This document shows positions 19,029 to 27,882 of a stretch of 64,000 nucleotides of DNA, in pieces. Made by a program: the position numbers and the translations under genes. Numbering within the stretch: the stretch's first letter is position 1; each line of letters opens with the position of its first letter. The notes beneath the pieces were generated by a model. The model saw only the letters and a program-made list of their open reading frames with translations. It was not told the DNA's origin and searched no databases. The DNA comes from an uncultured Desulfobacterales bacterium (GTDB lineage: Bacteria; Desulfobacterota; Desulfobulbia; Desulfobulbales; Desulfocapsaceae): the NCBI GenBank assembly GCA_937915545.1, contig CALGIJ010000019.1, positions 310,001 to 374,000 on the forward strand, written 5' to 3'.

Positions 19029-19050
19029 TTGACATGAACGTAAAGGTCAT
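19029..19050. promoter_or_regulatory. MerR-type palindrome upstream of fadL
   Basis: The site has the pattern TGAC-N-T-N2-ACGT-N2-A-N-GTCA, 14 of 22 positions symmetric. Read on the minus strand it contains GACCTTTACGT, shared with the site in the etf promoter (14159-14169). This ties fadL to the putative MerR regulon. Confidence 0.6.
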
Positions 19051-19222
19051 ATTGCGGGGGAAGGGCCCGCAGGAAAGCGGCGGCCTTGGTGGAGAAGAGG
19101 GTAAGGAACAGTCGTTGCGGAGGGCAGGGTAGAATATCAGGCGACATAGAGAGGGGAAGAGAAGATGGCGTGCTGAGCCGATTGCCGCGGCGGCCAAACA
19201 ACCACTGAAAAGGGAGAAAGGT

Positions 19223-20446
19223 ATGAAAAAAGCGATTTCCGTACTGGCGTTGTCATCCATCTTCGTCGCAGGTTCGGCCATGGCCTCGGGGTATCGCATC
19301 CCCGAGCAGTCCGTCGACTCGACGGCCAAAGCCGGTGCCAACGTGGCCTCGGCGCAGAGAGGTGATGCCGCCTACTTCAACCCCGCCAACATGTCGTGGA
19401 TGGCCGATGCCTGGCATACCGAGGTCGACGCCACCTATATCTACCTCTCTCCCATCGACTATGAGGATTCCCGTTCCGCCAGATTCAATGCGGAGTCGGA
19501 GGACGAGCACTTCCTCCTGCCGCAGCTGCATATGGTTTCCCCGTCCTTCGGCGGCGCCCGCATCGGCCTGTCCATCGTCGAGCCCTACGGTCTCTCCAAG
19601 CGCTGGAAAGATGCCTATCCCAAAGCGGCCGCGGAGGAGTTCTCGCTGGCGGTCATCGAGGTCAACCCCACCGTCTCCTACAGCTTCGCCAAGATGGTCT
19701 CGGTGGCCGGCGGTGTGCGCATGCTCTATGCCGATGCCACGGTGAAGAGCGACGCCAGCGGTCTTGGCCGCCCGCTCTCCCGCGAGATGGAAGGGGATAC
19801 CGTGGAGTGGGGCTGGAACGCCGCCTTGTCGGTAAAGCCCATGGATAAACTCAATCTCTCCGCCACCTATCGCTCCAACGTCGACCTCGATTTCGACGAC
19901 AAGGCCAAGCTCAACCTGCTCGGCAGACGTATGACCCTCGACGCCGAGGTGTCGGTGCCGGCGCCGGCGGTGTTCGCCATGTCGGCGGCCTATGATGTTC
20001 TCGAGAACCTCAACATAGAGCTCACCTGGGATCGCACCTTCTGGTCGCAGTACGAGGAACTGGACTTCAACTTCAGCCCGGCTATTCCCGGCAATCCCTA
20101 TGAACCTGCGGTTCCCAAGGATTGGGAAGACAGCGATGCCTTCCGCATCGGCATCACCTATGGCGTCACCAAAAGCCTCGACCTGATGCTCGGCTTCGCC
20201 TACGACGAAAACCCGGTACCTGACGACAAGATCAACTTCGAACTCCCTGATTCCGACGCCTGGGTCTACTCCATCGGCGCTCAGTACAAGGTCAGCGACA
20301 AGATGGATATCGGCGTCGCCATGCTCTACGACTATAAAGAATCGCGCAAGGTCGAAGTGGTCCGCGCCGATTCCGTCTATCCCTATGGCGAGTTCACCGA
20401 TGCCTCGGCTATCCTCGTCACCGTGGGCATGAACTATCGCTTCTAA
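19223..20446 (+). CDS. fadL: OmpP1/FadL/TodX family outer-membrane transporter
   Basis: A 407-residue outer-membrane barrel for long-chain fatty acids or other hydrophobic substrates. The signal peptide MKKAISVLALSSIFVAGSAMA is followed by SGYRIPEQSVDSTAKAGANVASAQ, the inward hatch characteristic of FadL. The FNPANMSWM motif is typical. The mature part is rich in alternating strands and ends with the aromatic C-terminus VGMNYRF needed for barrel assembly. AAAGGGAGAAAGG precedes the ATG. It is probably controlled with the etf operon through the upstream MerR-like site. A hairpin follows the gene. Confidence 0.93.
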   Translation: MKKAISVLALSSIFVAGSAMASGYRIPEQSVDSTAKAGANVASAQRGDAAYFNPANMSWMADAWHTEVDATYIYLSPIDYEDSRSARFNAESEDEHFLLPQLHMVSPSFGGARIGLSIVEPYGLSKRWKDAYPKAAAEEFSLAVIEVNPTVSYSFAKMVSVAGGVRMLYADATVKSDASGLGRPLSREMEGDTVEWGWNAALSVKPMDKLNLSATYRSNVDLDFDDKAKLNLLGRRMTLDAEVSVPAPAVFAMSAAYDVLENLNIELTWDRTFWSQYEELDFNFSPAIPGNPYEPAVPKDWEDSDAFRIGITYGVTKSLDLMLGFAYDENPVPDDKINFELPDSDAWVYSIGAQYKVSDKMDIGVAMLYDYKESRKVEVVRADSVYPYGEFTDASAILVTVGMNYRF

Positions 20447-20477
20447 GCAGCAGCCTGGCAGTACGTACAGGAACCTC

Positions 20478-20510
20478 GCCCCCCGACCGCCGTCAACGGT
20501 GGCGGGGGGC
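20478..20510. terminator. bidirectional hairpin between fadL and the radical SAM gene
   Basis: GCCCCCCG and CCGCCG pair with CGGTGG and CGGGGGGC, with one bulged A, followed by TTGTCGTT. It lies between convergent genes. Confidence 0.6.
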
Positions 20511-20536
20511 TTGTCGTTACAGACACCTGTCGACGG

Positions 20537-21406
20537 TTACAGACCGCGCATGTACTCTGGTTTGAGGCCGACCCTGCCGTCGAGAGCCTGGGCGATGAGG
20601 CGCAGGGTTGCCTCCTTATCGCGGGGCAGCCTGGCCTTGATGGGCAGGTAGTTGGAGGCGTGGTTGGCGTGGAAGTAGCCGTCGCTGAGCTCGGTGGCGG
20701 CAATCATCAGGGCGAGTTCTTCAAGCATCTCCCGCGAGGAGAGGAGCGGAAACTCGCCGCGCTGGTGGGTTTCGGCAAGCGGGCTGCCCGGGACGAGCAT
20801 CAGGCTGAGCGCGCCGACGTACTCGGGGTCGATGAGGCTCAGCACCCGCCCGGTCTCGCGGGCGTGGATGTGGGAGCGCTCGCGTCCGGCGATGCCGAGC
20901 AGGACGGTGATCGACAGTTTGATGCCGGCCTGGCGCACCTTGCGGCCCATGTCGACCATGCGGCTGGCGTCGGCGCCCTTGCCGATGGCGTTCAGGGTCG
21001 AGTCGTCCCCCGACTCCAGGCCCATATAGACGATGCCCAGGCCGAGCTGGCGCAGCTGCCGCAGTTGCTCCGCGGTCTTCATGCGGATGCTCTTGGTGTT
21101 GCCGTAGGTGCCGACCCTGGTCACCCAGGGCAGCTTGAGGCGGATAGCGGAGAGGATGGCGACCAGCCGCTCCTGCGGCACGATGAGGGCGTCGCCGTCG
21201 CAGAGGAAGAGGCGGTCGATATGGCCGAAGTGGCGCGATGCGTAGTCGATATCGGCGAGGATAGTCCGCTCGTCCTTGATGGAGAAGCGGCTGCGCTTGT
21301 ACATGCGGCAGAAGGTGCACTTGTTGTGCGAGCAGCCGGTGGTCACCTGGAGGAGGATGGAAGAGGCCTCGCTGGGGGGTCGAAAAATATCGCCTTCGTA
21401 GTGCAT
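20537..21406 (-). CDS. radical SAM protein
   Basis: A 289-residue radical SAM enzyme. The cluster motif is CSHNKCTFC (Cys25, Cys30, Cys33), a CX4CX2C variant instead of CX3CX2C, which I recall as normal for one subgroup of uncharacterised proteins that begin YEGDIFRPPSE. DALIVP and YMGLESGDD are SAM-contacting strands. The reaction is unknown. The ATG at 21406 has AGGGAAAG upstream; a longer frame to 21454 lacks one. It is divergent from fadH with 130 bases between and has no obvious functional partner. Confidence 0.88.
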   Translation of the reverse strand: MHYEGDIFRPPSEASSILLQVTTGCSHNKCTFCRMYKRSRFSIKDERTILADIDYASRHFGHIDRLFLCDGDALIVPQERLVAILSAIRLKLPWVTRVGTYGNTKSIRMKTAEQLRQLRQLGLGIVYMGLESGDDSTLNAIGKGADASRMVDMGRKVRQAGIKLSITVLLGIAGRERSHIHARETGRVLSLIDPEYVGALSLMLVPGSPLAETHQRGEFPLLSSREMLEELALMIAATELSDGYFHANHASNYLPIKARLPRDKEATLRLIAQALDGRVGLKPEYMRGL

Positions 21407-21536
21407 GTTCGCTTTCCCTGTCGTAAGATGATCATCGCCGGCAGGCGCCGGCACCTCTCATTTATCGCATGACCTTGCGGCATGGCAAGGAAAAAGCCGC
21501 CATTGGCCGCCCCTGGCCGACCAAGGAGCCTTTCCC

Positions 21537-23561
21537 ATGATTACTCCACAGACTCCCTACCCCAAGCTCTTCACCCCCCTTGATCTTGGCTTTGTCACCC
21601 TGAAAAACCGGGTGCTGATGGGTTCGATGCACACCGGCCTCGAGGAGGACAGCGACGGCTTTTCGCGCATGGCCGCCTTTTATGCCGCTCGCGCCGCCGG
21701 TGGCGTCGGCCTGATCGTTACCGGCGGTGTCGCCCCCAACCGCGCCGGCTGGATCGCCCCCTTCTCGCTGCGTCTTGCGAAAACCTCGCAACTGCCCGAA
21801 CATCGTTTGGTGACTTCCGCGGTACACGACAATGGCGGCCGCATTTGCCTGCAGATACTCCACTCGGGGCGCTACGGCTACCACCCGCTCTGCGTCGCCC
21901 CCTCGGCCATCCGTGCCCCGATCAACCGCTTCAAGCCGCGGGAACTGAGCGAGCGCGCCATCCGCGCCACCATCGACGACTTCGCCGCCTGTGCCACCCT
22001 GGCGGTGGAAGCCGGCTATGACGGGGTGGAGATCATGGGCTCGGAGGGCTACCTGATTAACGAGTTCCTCGCCAAAAAGACCAACCAGCGCAAGGACCAG
22101 TGGGGCGGCGACTTCGCCGGGCGGATGCGCTTTCCGGTAGAGGTGGTGGCGGCGGTGCGTCGTGCGGTGGGCGAGCGGGTCATCATCATCTACCGCCTGT
22201 CGATGCTCGACCTGGTCAAGGGCGGCAGCACCTGGGGGGAGGTGGTGACCCTGGCCAAGGCAGTCGAGCGGGCCGGGGCGACGATCATCAATACCGGCAT
22301 CGGCTGGCATGAGGCCCGGGTGCCGACCATTGCCACTGCCGTGCCACGGGCCGGCTTCGCCTGGGTGACCAGGCGGCTGATGGGCGAGGTGGGCATCCCC
22401 CTGGTGGCCACCAACCGCATCAACACCCCGGAGGTCGCCGAGAAGGTGCTGGCCGAGGGCTGTGCCGACATGATCAGCATGGCCCGGCCCTTTCTCGCCG
22501 ACCCATCCTGGGTGGAGAAGGCGGCCTCAGGCCGGGCGGAGGAGATCAATACCTGCATCGCCTGCAACCAGGCCTGCCTCGATCACCTCTTCTCGCGCCG
22601 CGCCGCGACCTGTCTGGTCAACCCGCGCGCCTGCCGCGAGACCGTCGCCCCCCTGCGTATGGCGCAGCGGGCCAGGACGGTGGCGGTGGTCGGGGCCGGC
22701 CCGGCGGGGCTGGCCTGCGCCGTCACTGCCGCCGAGCGCGGCCACCAGGTGACCCTGTTCGAGAAGGAGGGCGATATCGGTGGGCAGTTTCGCCTCGCCC
22801 GGCTCATTCCCGGCAAGGAGGAGTTCGCCGAGACCCTGCGCTACTACCGCGTGCGGCTGGAACGTCTCGGGGTGACGCTGCGCCTTGGCATGAGCCCAAG
22901 GGCCGAGGAGCTGCTCTCCTTCGACGAGATCGTCATCGCCTGTGGCGTAGCGCCCCGCGAGGTCCATCTGCCCGGAGGGGACAAGGCCCTGGTACTGCGC
23001 TACCCCGAGGTCATCTCCGGGGCTCGCCCGGTGGGCAGGCGGGTGGCGATCATCGGCGCCGGCGGCATTGGCTTTGACATGGCCGCCTTTCTCCTCCACG
23101 AGCGGCGCGAGCCGCAGTCGGTGGCCGAGTTCATGGCCACCTGGGGGGTCGATATGGACTACCGCGGCGAGGGCGGCCTGCAGGATGAGCAGGCCGGACA
23201 GGCCGGCCGCAGCATCTACCTCCTGCAGCGCAGCAGCGGCAAGCCCGGCGCCGGGCTGGGCAAGACCACCGGCTGGATCCACCGCGCCCTGCTCAAGCGG
23301 CACGGGGTGAAGATGATGGCTGGGGTCGAGTATGTGGAGGTCGTCGACGAGGGGCTGCGCATCCGCCATGAGGGACGCGAGCAGCTGCTCGCCGTCGACA
23401 ATGTCGTCCTCTGCGCCGGCCAGGTCTCCGAGACCGGCCCGGCGGCGGCCCTGGACAGGCTTGGCCGGCCCTGCCACCTCATCGGCGGGGCGCTCAAGGC
23501 AGGGGAGATCGATGCCAAGCGGGCCATCAGGGAGGGCACCGAGCTGGCCGACAGGTTATAG
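21537..23561 (+). CDS. fadH: 2,4-dienoyl-CoA reductase (NADPH), FadH
   Basis: Reduces 2,4-dienoyl-CoA from unsaturated fatty acids. The 674 residues align well by eye with E. coli FadH: LDLGFVTLKNRVLMGSMHTG at the start, active-site Tyr in SEGYLINEF, His in GIGWHEARVPTIAT, 4Fe-4S ligands CIACNQAC...C near residues 341-360, then a FAD domain (GAGPAGLACAVTAAERG) and the late signature GLGKTTGWIHRALL. AAGGAG precedes the ATG. It is the orthodox FadH, in contrast to the divergent paralogue at 5944. It appears monocistronic, next to the beta-oxidation regulon. Confidence 0.96.
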   Translation: MITPQTPYPKLFTPLDLGFVTLKNRVLMGSMHTGLEEDSDGFSRMAAFYAARAAGGVGLIVTGGVAPNRAGWIAPFSLRLAKTSQLPEHRLVTSAVHDNGGRICLQILHSGRYGYHPLCVAPSAIRAPINRFKPRELSERAIRATIDDFAACATLAVEAGYDGVEIMGSEGYLINEFLAKKTNQRKDQWGGDFAGRMRFPVEVVAAVRRAVGERVIIIYRLSMLDLVKGGSTWGEVVTLAKAVERAGATIINTGIGWHEARVPTIATAVPRAGFAWVTRRLMGEVGIPLVATNRINTPEVAEKVLAEGCADMISMARPFLADPSWVEKAASGRAEEINTCIACNQACLDHLFSRRAATCLVNPRACRETVAPLRMAQRARTVAVVGAGPAGLACAVTAAERGHQVTLFEKEGDIGGQFRLARLIPGKEEFAETLRYYRVRLERLGVTLRLGMSPRAEELLSFDEIVIACGVAPREVHLPGGDKALVLRYPEVISGARPVGRRVAIIGAGGIGFDMAAFLLHERREPQSVAEFMATWGVDMDYRGEGGLQDEQAGQAGRSIYLLQRSSGKPGAGLGKTTGWIHRALLKRHGVKMMAGVEYVEVVDEGLRIRHEGREQLLAVDNVVLCAGQVSETGPAAALDRLGRPCHLIGGALKAGEIDAKRAIREGTELADRL

Positions 23562-23651
23562 TCTTGTGGCGAAGGAAGAGTTCTTCAGAGATCGGCTGAA
23601 CCCGGCCAGTGCCGATGTGCCGGTCTGCCAGCGGGCAGCCTCCAGCCCCGA

Positions 23652-24206
23652 CTATCTCTCCGAGAGGGTCCCGGCAAGAGGGTAGACGGCGACTTCGCTA
23701 TGGATGGCCCCGCGCGGGGTCAGCCTGCTGGCATAGAGGGTGAACTCATCCACGGCGAACGAGGGGCTGCGCAGCAGGCTGTTGCCGGCGAGGAAGCTCT
23801 GCAGGCGGCCAAGGCTGGGGGCGTTGAGGCGGGCCAGGGTCAGGTGGGGGGCGAACTTCTGCTTCTCCCGCGGGATGCCCACATCCATGAGAACCTTTTC
23901 GATGTTGCGGCGCAGCGCCGTCAGCTCTTCCACCGGGTCGATGCCCGCCCACACCACCCGCGGCATGCCGCGCGGCGGGAAGACTCCAACCCCGCACAGC
24001 GAGAGGGCGAACGGGGGGCGCGAGACCAGGCCGAGGGCCTCCTCGATGTCGAGCTGCCTGCCACCCTCGACATCGCCGAGGAACTTGAGGGTGAGATGGA
24101 GTTGCTCCATAGGCACCGGCCTCCCTCCAGGCACCGTCCTGGCGAGCTCGGCGATGTCGCGGCGCAGGTCATCGGGGGGCGAGATGGCGATAAAGAGTCG
24201 GTTCAT
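23652..24206 (-). CDS. thpR: RNA 2',3'-cyclic phosphodiesterase (LigT/ThpR)
   Basis: A 184-residue 2H phosphoesterase that opens 2',3'-cyclic phosphates on RNA ends. The two HxT motifs are HLTLKFLGD (His37, Thr39) and PHLTLAR (near residue 125), the paired catalytic elements. The start MNRLFIAISPPDDL is standard. It is divergent from truA across 182 bases. It has no operon partner on its own strand; fadH is convergent with it. Confidence 0.93.
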   Translation of the reverse strand: MNRLFIAISPPDDLRRDIAELARTVPGGRPVPMEQLHLTLKFLGDVEGGRQLDIEEALGLVSRPPFALSLCGVGVFPPRGMPRVVWAGIDPVEELTALRRNIEKVLMDVGIPREKQKFAPHLTLARLNAPSLGRLQSFLAGNSLLRSPSFAVDEFTLYASRLTPRGAIHSEVAVYPLAGTLSER

Positions 24207-24234
24207 GTCGGTCGGCCTCGCGGAACGTGGCGGT

Positions 24235-24261
24235 CTGTTTACCTATCGGCTGCTGTTTACC
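24235..24261. repeat. CTGTTTACC direct repeat between thpR and truA
   Basis: CTGTTTACC occurs at 24235-24243 and again at 24253-24261, 18 bases apart start to start, in the divergent intergenic region. It could be a two-site operator; the same nine bases also occur at the merR site (14027-14035). No further support is visible. Confidence 0.3.
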
Positions 24262-24388
24262 CTTGCGACCTGCGCCGATCATGCTACCGTGCGCCGAGCA
24301 TTGCTCTCAAGAGAAAATATCTTCGCCGCCCGTATTTCGCCCGCGCGAGCTTTGATCGCCCGTATGCCACCCCTGCCCCGGTGAGCCC

Positions 24389-25198
24389 ATGAAACGTCCC
24401 CCGCAAGCACGCCGCTACCGCCTCATCCTGGAATACGACGGCAGCAACTTCAGCGGCTGGCAGAAGCAGACTGATGCCCGCACCGTCCAGGGCGATCTCC
24501 TCAAGGCGGCGCAGCGCGTCTTCGCCGTCCTCCCCACTGATGTCCAGGGCTGCGGCCGCACCGACGCCGGCGTTCATGCCCTGGAGTATGCCGCCCATAT
24601 CGAGGTTGCCTCCCGGCTGCCCGCCGCGGAGGCGCTGCAACGCTTCAACCTCGAGCTGCCCAAGGACATGGCGGTGCGGGCGGTGGAGCTGGTCGAGGAA
24701 AACTTCCATGCCCGCCACAGCTGTGTCGCGCGCAGTTATCTCTACCGGCTGCGTACCGCCAAATCGGCCTTCGGCAAGCGCTACAGCTGGTGGCTGCAGG
24801 AGGGTGTCGATGCCCTGGCGATGAGCCGCGCGGCACTCCTCTTCGCCGGCATGCACGACTTTCGCGCCTTCGCCGAGCGCCAGGAGCTGAAGAAGTCCAC
24901 CCGGGTGCTGGTGCACCACGTCGGGGTTTTCCAAAACGACGAGCTGCTCTCGGTGCGCGTCGTCGGCTCGCATTTCCTCTGGCACATGGTGCGCCGCATG
25001 GTCGGCGTGCTGGTCGCCGTCGGCCGCGGCGAGCTGTCGCCGCAGGATATCCCCGGTCTGCTCAGTCAGGAAGCGGAGTTGCCTCCGGGGCTGACCGCCC
25101 CGGCTGCCGGGCTCTTCTTCGAGAAGGCCTTCTACAGCGACGAGGAGTTGCGCCGCTTTCTTGCCGACCCGCCGCTCAAGGCCGTGACAATCGCATGA
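24389..25198 (+). CDS. truA: tRNA pseudouridine(38-40) synthase TruA
   Basis: Converts uridines 38-40 of tRNA anticodon arms to pseudouridine. The catalytic aspartate is Asp59 in GCGRTDAGVHA. Other signatures are RLILEYDGSNFSGWQ at the start, RSYLYRL, and FLWHMVRRMVGVLVAVGRG. The 269-residue length is normal. The last 23 bases overlap the convergent tcdA gene on the opposite strand, so the two 3' ends share sequence. Confidence 0.97.
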   Translation: MKRPPQARRYRLILEYDGSNFSGWQKQTDARTVQGDLLKAAQRVFAVLPTDVQGCGRTDAGVHALEYAAHIEVASRLPAAEALQRFNLELPKDMAVRAVELVEENFHARHSCVARSYLYRLRTAKSAFGKRYSWWLQEGVDALAMSRAALLFAGMHDFRAFAERQELKKSTRVLVHHVGVFQNDELLSVRVVGSHFLWHMVRRMVGVLVAVGRGELSPQDIPGLLSQEAELPPGLTAPAAGLFFEKAFYSDEELRRFLADPPLKAVTIA

Positions 25199-25922
25199 TG
25201 GCCATGTTGGCGATGGTCAGGCCGAAGATGCCGGTAATGGTGGGCAGGCTGCCGAGGACGTTGCGCTTGCGGCCACGGTCGGCATAGGGGTTGCCCTGGC
25301 CTTCGTCCTCCTCGGGGGGCTGGTATTCGAAGTCAATCTCCTCTTCCGACCAGACACAGTCGATGCCCTCGCCGACACCGCGGCGGCGCAGACGCTTGCG
25401 CAGGTGGCGGGCCAGCGGGCAGCGGCGGGTGGCGAAGAGGTCGCCGCTGCGGATCAGCGAAGGGTCGGTGCGCAAGGCAGCGCCCATGGAGCTGATGGTG
25501 GCGATGCCGGCCGCATAGGCGCCATGCAGCAGCTGCGTCTTCGGGTTGAGCGAGTCGATGGCGTCGATGAGCAGGTCGGGCCGCGGGGCGAGGATGTCGT
25601 CGAGGGTCTCCTCGGCGGCGAAGAGCTGCAGGGCCTCCACCTGGCAGGCGGGGTTGATGAGGTGGATGCGTTCCTCCGCCACGGCCGCCTTGGGTCGCCC
25701 CAGCGTGCTCTCCAGGGCGAAGATCTGGCGGTTGAGGTTGCTCGGCTGCACAGTGTCGTAGTCGACGATGCGCAGCCGCCTTATGCCGGCCCGCACCAGC
25801 CCCTCGACGACATGGCCGCCGACGGCGCCAAGACCGACCACCGTCACCAGCCGTGACTGCAGCCGCTGGAAGGCTTCTTCCCCGAGCAGGCGCCGGGTGC
25901 GGATGAATCTCTCGTCGTCCAT
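25176..25922 (-). CDS. tcdA: tRNA threonylcarbamoyladenosine dehydratase
   Basis: An E1-like ATP-dependent enzyme that converts t6A37 to its cyclic form ct6A in tRNA. The Rossmann motif is VVGLGAVGGHVVEGLVRAG (about residues 28-46). The adenylation motif is VQPSNLNRQ, and the catalytic aspartate context DAIDSLNPKTQL and the late GSLPTITGIFGL fit TcdA (CsdL) rather than ThiF or MoeB. The 248-residue length is right. It is convergent with truA with a 23-base overlap; both act on the tRNA anticodon loop. Confidence 0.92.
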   Translation of the reverse strand: MDDERFIRTRRLLGEEAFQRLQSRLVTVVGLGAVGGHVVEGLVRAGIRRLRIVDYDTVQPSNLNRQIFALESTLGRPKAAVAEERIHLINPACQVEALQLFAAEETLDDILAPRPDLLIDAIDSLNPKTQLLHGAYAAGIATISSMGAALRTDPSLIRSGDLFATRRCPLARHLRKRLRRRGVGEGIDCVWSEEEIDFEYQPPEEDEGQGNPYADRGRKRNVLGSLPTITGIFGLTIANMAIMRLSRP

Positions 25923-26018
25923 GGGTTAATCCATCGTTTTTTTCTGGCGCCGTCGGCAGCAGGGTGGTAAAACCCCGGCGCCCGTCACCTACGTTTTTCT
26001 TTCTTTGTGCCGCACGTC

Positions 26019-26420
26019 ATGTCCGATCTTCCCCGCCACGACGCCGATCCCGACAACACCCTCACCTGGGCCAGGTACCGCGCCAGGCTGTGCCGCCACT
26101 GCGACGCCGTCTGCTGCACCCTGCCGGTGGAGGTCAAGGTTGGCGACCTCATCGGCATGGGCCTCCTGGACGACTTCTGCCGCGACGAGGAGCCGCGGCT
26201 GCTCGCCAGGCAGCTGGCCAGGCGCGGCCTCATCGAGCATTTCCATGCCCGCAGCGCCACCTTCACCCTGTCCCGCCGTGCCGACGGCTCGTGCATCTTC
26301 CTCGATCAGATCGAGAGACGTTGCACCATCTATGCCGGCCGCCCGGCCACCTGCCGCAACCACCCGACCATCGGCCCCCGACCCGGCTACTGCCCCTTCC
26401 GTCAGCGCCGCCAGCGCTGA
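26019..26420 (+). CDS. YkgJ family cysteine-cluster protein (first copy)
   Basis: A 133-residue protein with the family cysteine pattern: CRHCDAVCCTLPVEV near the start, GSCIFLD and RRCTIYAGRPATCRNHP, then YCPFRQ. These cysteines are thought to bind zinc or an Fe-S cluster; function is unknown. The ATG at 26019 is preferred over a GTG four codons upstream; neither has a clear ribosome binding site. A second family member lies at 37773. A C5/G5 hairpin near 26512-26524 lies between it and the convergent membrane gene. Confidence 0.82.
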   Translation: MSDLPRHDADPDNTLTWARYRARLCRHCDAVCCTLPVEVKVGDLIGMGLLDDFCRDEEPRLLARQLARRGLIEHFHARSATFTLSRRADGSCIFLDQIERRCTIYAGRPATCRNHPTIGPRPGYCPFRQRRQR

Positions 26421-26544
26421 GTGCCGCCGGGACAAAAGACTTGCCTGGCTCGCCTCCTGTCGCTCGATTCCTGCCTGCATGCCACGCTCGGCTGAGTACC
26501 GGCGTCGCCCCCCCCCGTGGGGGCAGCATTCCCCGGCCGCCGTC

Positions 26545-27102
26545 TCAGGCCAGGGTCCGCCGCGCCGGGAGGATATAGTAGCGGAAGTAGCCCACCACGT
26601 TGCTGGCGATGAAGATGGCCTCCATGAGCACCGCGCCGGGGGAGCCGGCGAGGGCGTTATGGATGATCCACAGACTGGTGCCGACGAGCATCAGCTGGCG
26701 TAACTTCTTGTCTTCCCTGCAGAAGGAGGCCATGGTGCCGAAACAGCCGCCGCTGCCGGCGAGCAGGCTGAGCAGGCCGTTATAGGTCAGGGCGGTGAGG
26801 ACGACGGTCATCAAGACGAAGAGCAGCATGAACTTCTTCGAGGTCGAAAAGAGCGAAGTGGTGAAGCGCAGGGCGGCGAGGAGGCCGAGGCAGACGGCGG
26901 TCCAGTGGCCGAGGAGCATGAAGTGCAGGGCGATGAGGATGCAGGAGACGAGCAGGCAGGCGACGATCTTGGTCCGCTCCTTGAACTGGAAGGAGAGGAT
27001 ATCGAAGCAGATGGCGATGCCGACGAGGACTTGCGACAGGGCGAAGGATGACATGGGGATCGGGGACGAAAAGGGTGGCATCGGCGGGGTGATGTGGGCC
27101 AA
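26545..27102 (-). CDS. YgjV-like inner-membrane protein
   Basis: A 185-residue hydrophobic protein with about five to six membrane helices, resembling the YgjV (Imp-YgjV) family of unknown function. The N-terminal segment LSQVLVGIAICFDILSFQFKERTKIVACL and the pattern around LWIIHNALAGSPGAVLMEAIFIASNVVGYFR match my memory of that family. The TTG at 27102 is kept as start because AGGAGGAGG sits 8 bases upstream; an ATG at 27054 lacks a ribosome binding site but would remove only a non-helical tail, so the start is uncertain. It follows the XRE-cupin gene after 147 bases. Confidence 0.7.
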   Translation of the reverse strand: MAHITPPMPPFSSPIPMSSFALSQVLVGIAICFDILSFQFKERTKIVACLLVSCILIALHFMLLGHWTAVCLGLLAALRFTTSLFSTSKKFMLLFVLMTVVLTALTYNGLLSLLAGSGGCFGTMASFCREDKKLRQLMLVGTSLWIIHNALAGSPGAVLMEAIFIASNVVGYFRYYILPARRTLA

Positions 27103-27249
27103 CTATACCGCCTCCTCCTGGCCCCGTCCACGCTTATTGCCCCGCCGCCCGCGAAAGAGGGCGCATCGGGCTGGCCCCGAGACGTGCGGAGCCTCGCCGA
27201 CGGTAAGGGGAGGCGCCGGCAGCGGGGACTGGTTTTCGGGATGGTGCAC

Positions 27250-27825
27250 TCAGCTTGGCCGGTAGATAACCACCAGAGTAGTGGCCGGGCCGTCGAGGCC
27301 GCGATAACCGTGGGGGACGAGGGCATCGAAGTAGAGACTGTCGCCCTCCTCGAGGACCACCGTGGCGTCGCCACGGCGAAACTCCAGTCGGCCGGCGAGA
27401 ACATAGAGGAACTCTTCGCCGCGATGGTTGTTGTAGACGATGGCCTCGGCGGGCCGCTCCTCCATGTGGACGATGAAGGGCTCCATGGTCTTGTCGAGCT
27501 TGGGGTAGGCGAGGGGCTCATACTGGTAGCCGATGCGCGAGATGTGCGGCCCTTTGGCGACGCCGTAGCGGTCGGCGCGGCGCACCACCACCATGCTGCT
27601 GTCGGGGCCGCTCTCCTGAAAGAACCAGCCGATCGACACCCCCAGGGCGGTGGCGATCTTGAGCAGGGTGGCGATGGGTGGGGTGACCAGGTTGTTCTCG
27701 ATCTGCGACAGGTTGGGCTTGGACAGCCCGGTGAGGTCGGCGAGGTTCTGCAGGGTGAGGTTTCGGCGATTGCGCAGGGTGCGCACTTGATTGCCGATGT
27801 CGAGGGTGGCGAGGTCGTCTTTCAT
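27250..27825 (-). CDS. XRE-family regulator with C-terminal cupin domain
   Basis: A 191-residue regulator. About residues 8-62 form a lambda-repressor-type helix-turn-helix (LTLQNLADLTGLSKPNLSQIENN). About 110-188 form a cupin (GEEFLYVLAGRLEFRRG, LEEGDSLYFDALVPHGY) that would bind a small ligand. This layout is common in regulators of amino-acid, polyamine and acyl metabolism. It lies 57 bases downstream of the SET-domain gene on the same strand, so it may regulate or belong to the ATP-grasp / GNAT / SET unit. Confidence 0.9.
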   Translation of the reverse strand: MKDDLATLDIGNQVRTLRNRRNLTLQNLADLTGLSKPNLSQIENNLVTPPIATLLKIATALGVSIGWFFQESGPDSSMVVVRRADRYGVAKGPHISRIGYQYEPLAYPKLDKTMEPFIVHMEERPAEAIVYNNHRGEEFLYVLAGRLEFRRGDATVVLEEGDSLYFDALVPHGYRGLDGPATTLVVIYRPS

Positions 27826-27882
27826 GTTCAGTGGCGGCTTGCCGCCGCGGTGCTGCTGGAGGTGGGCATGACGGGGCGAGCC

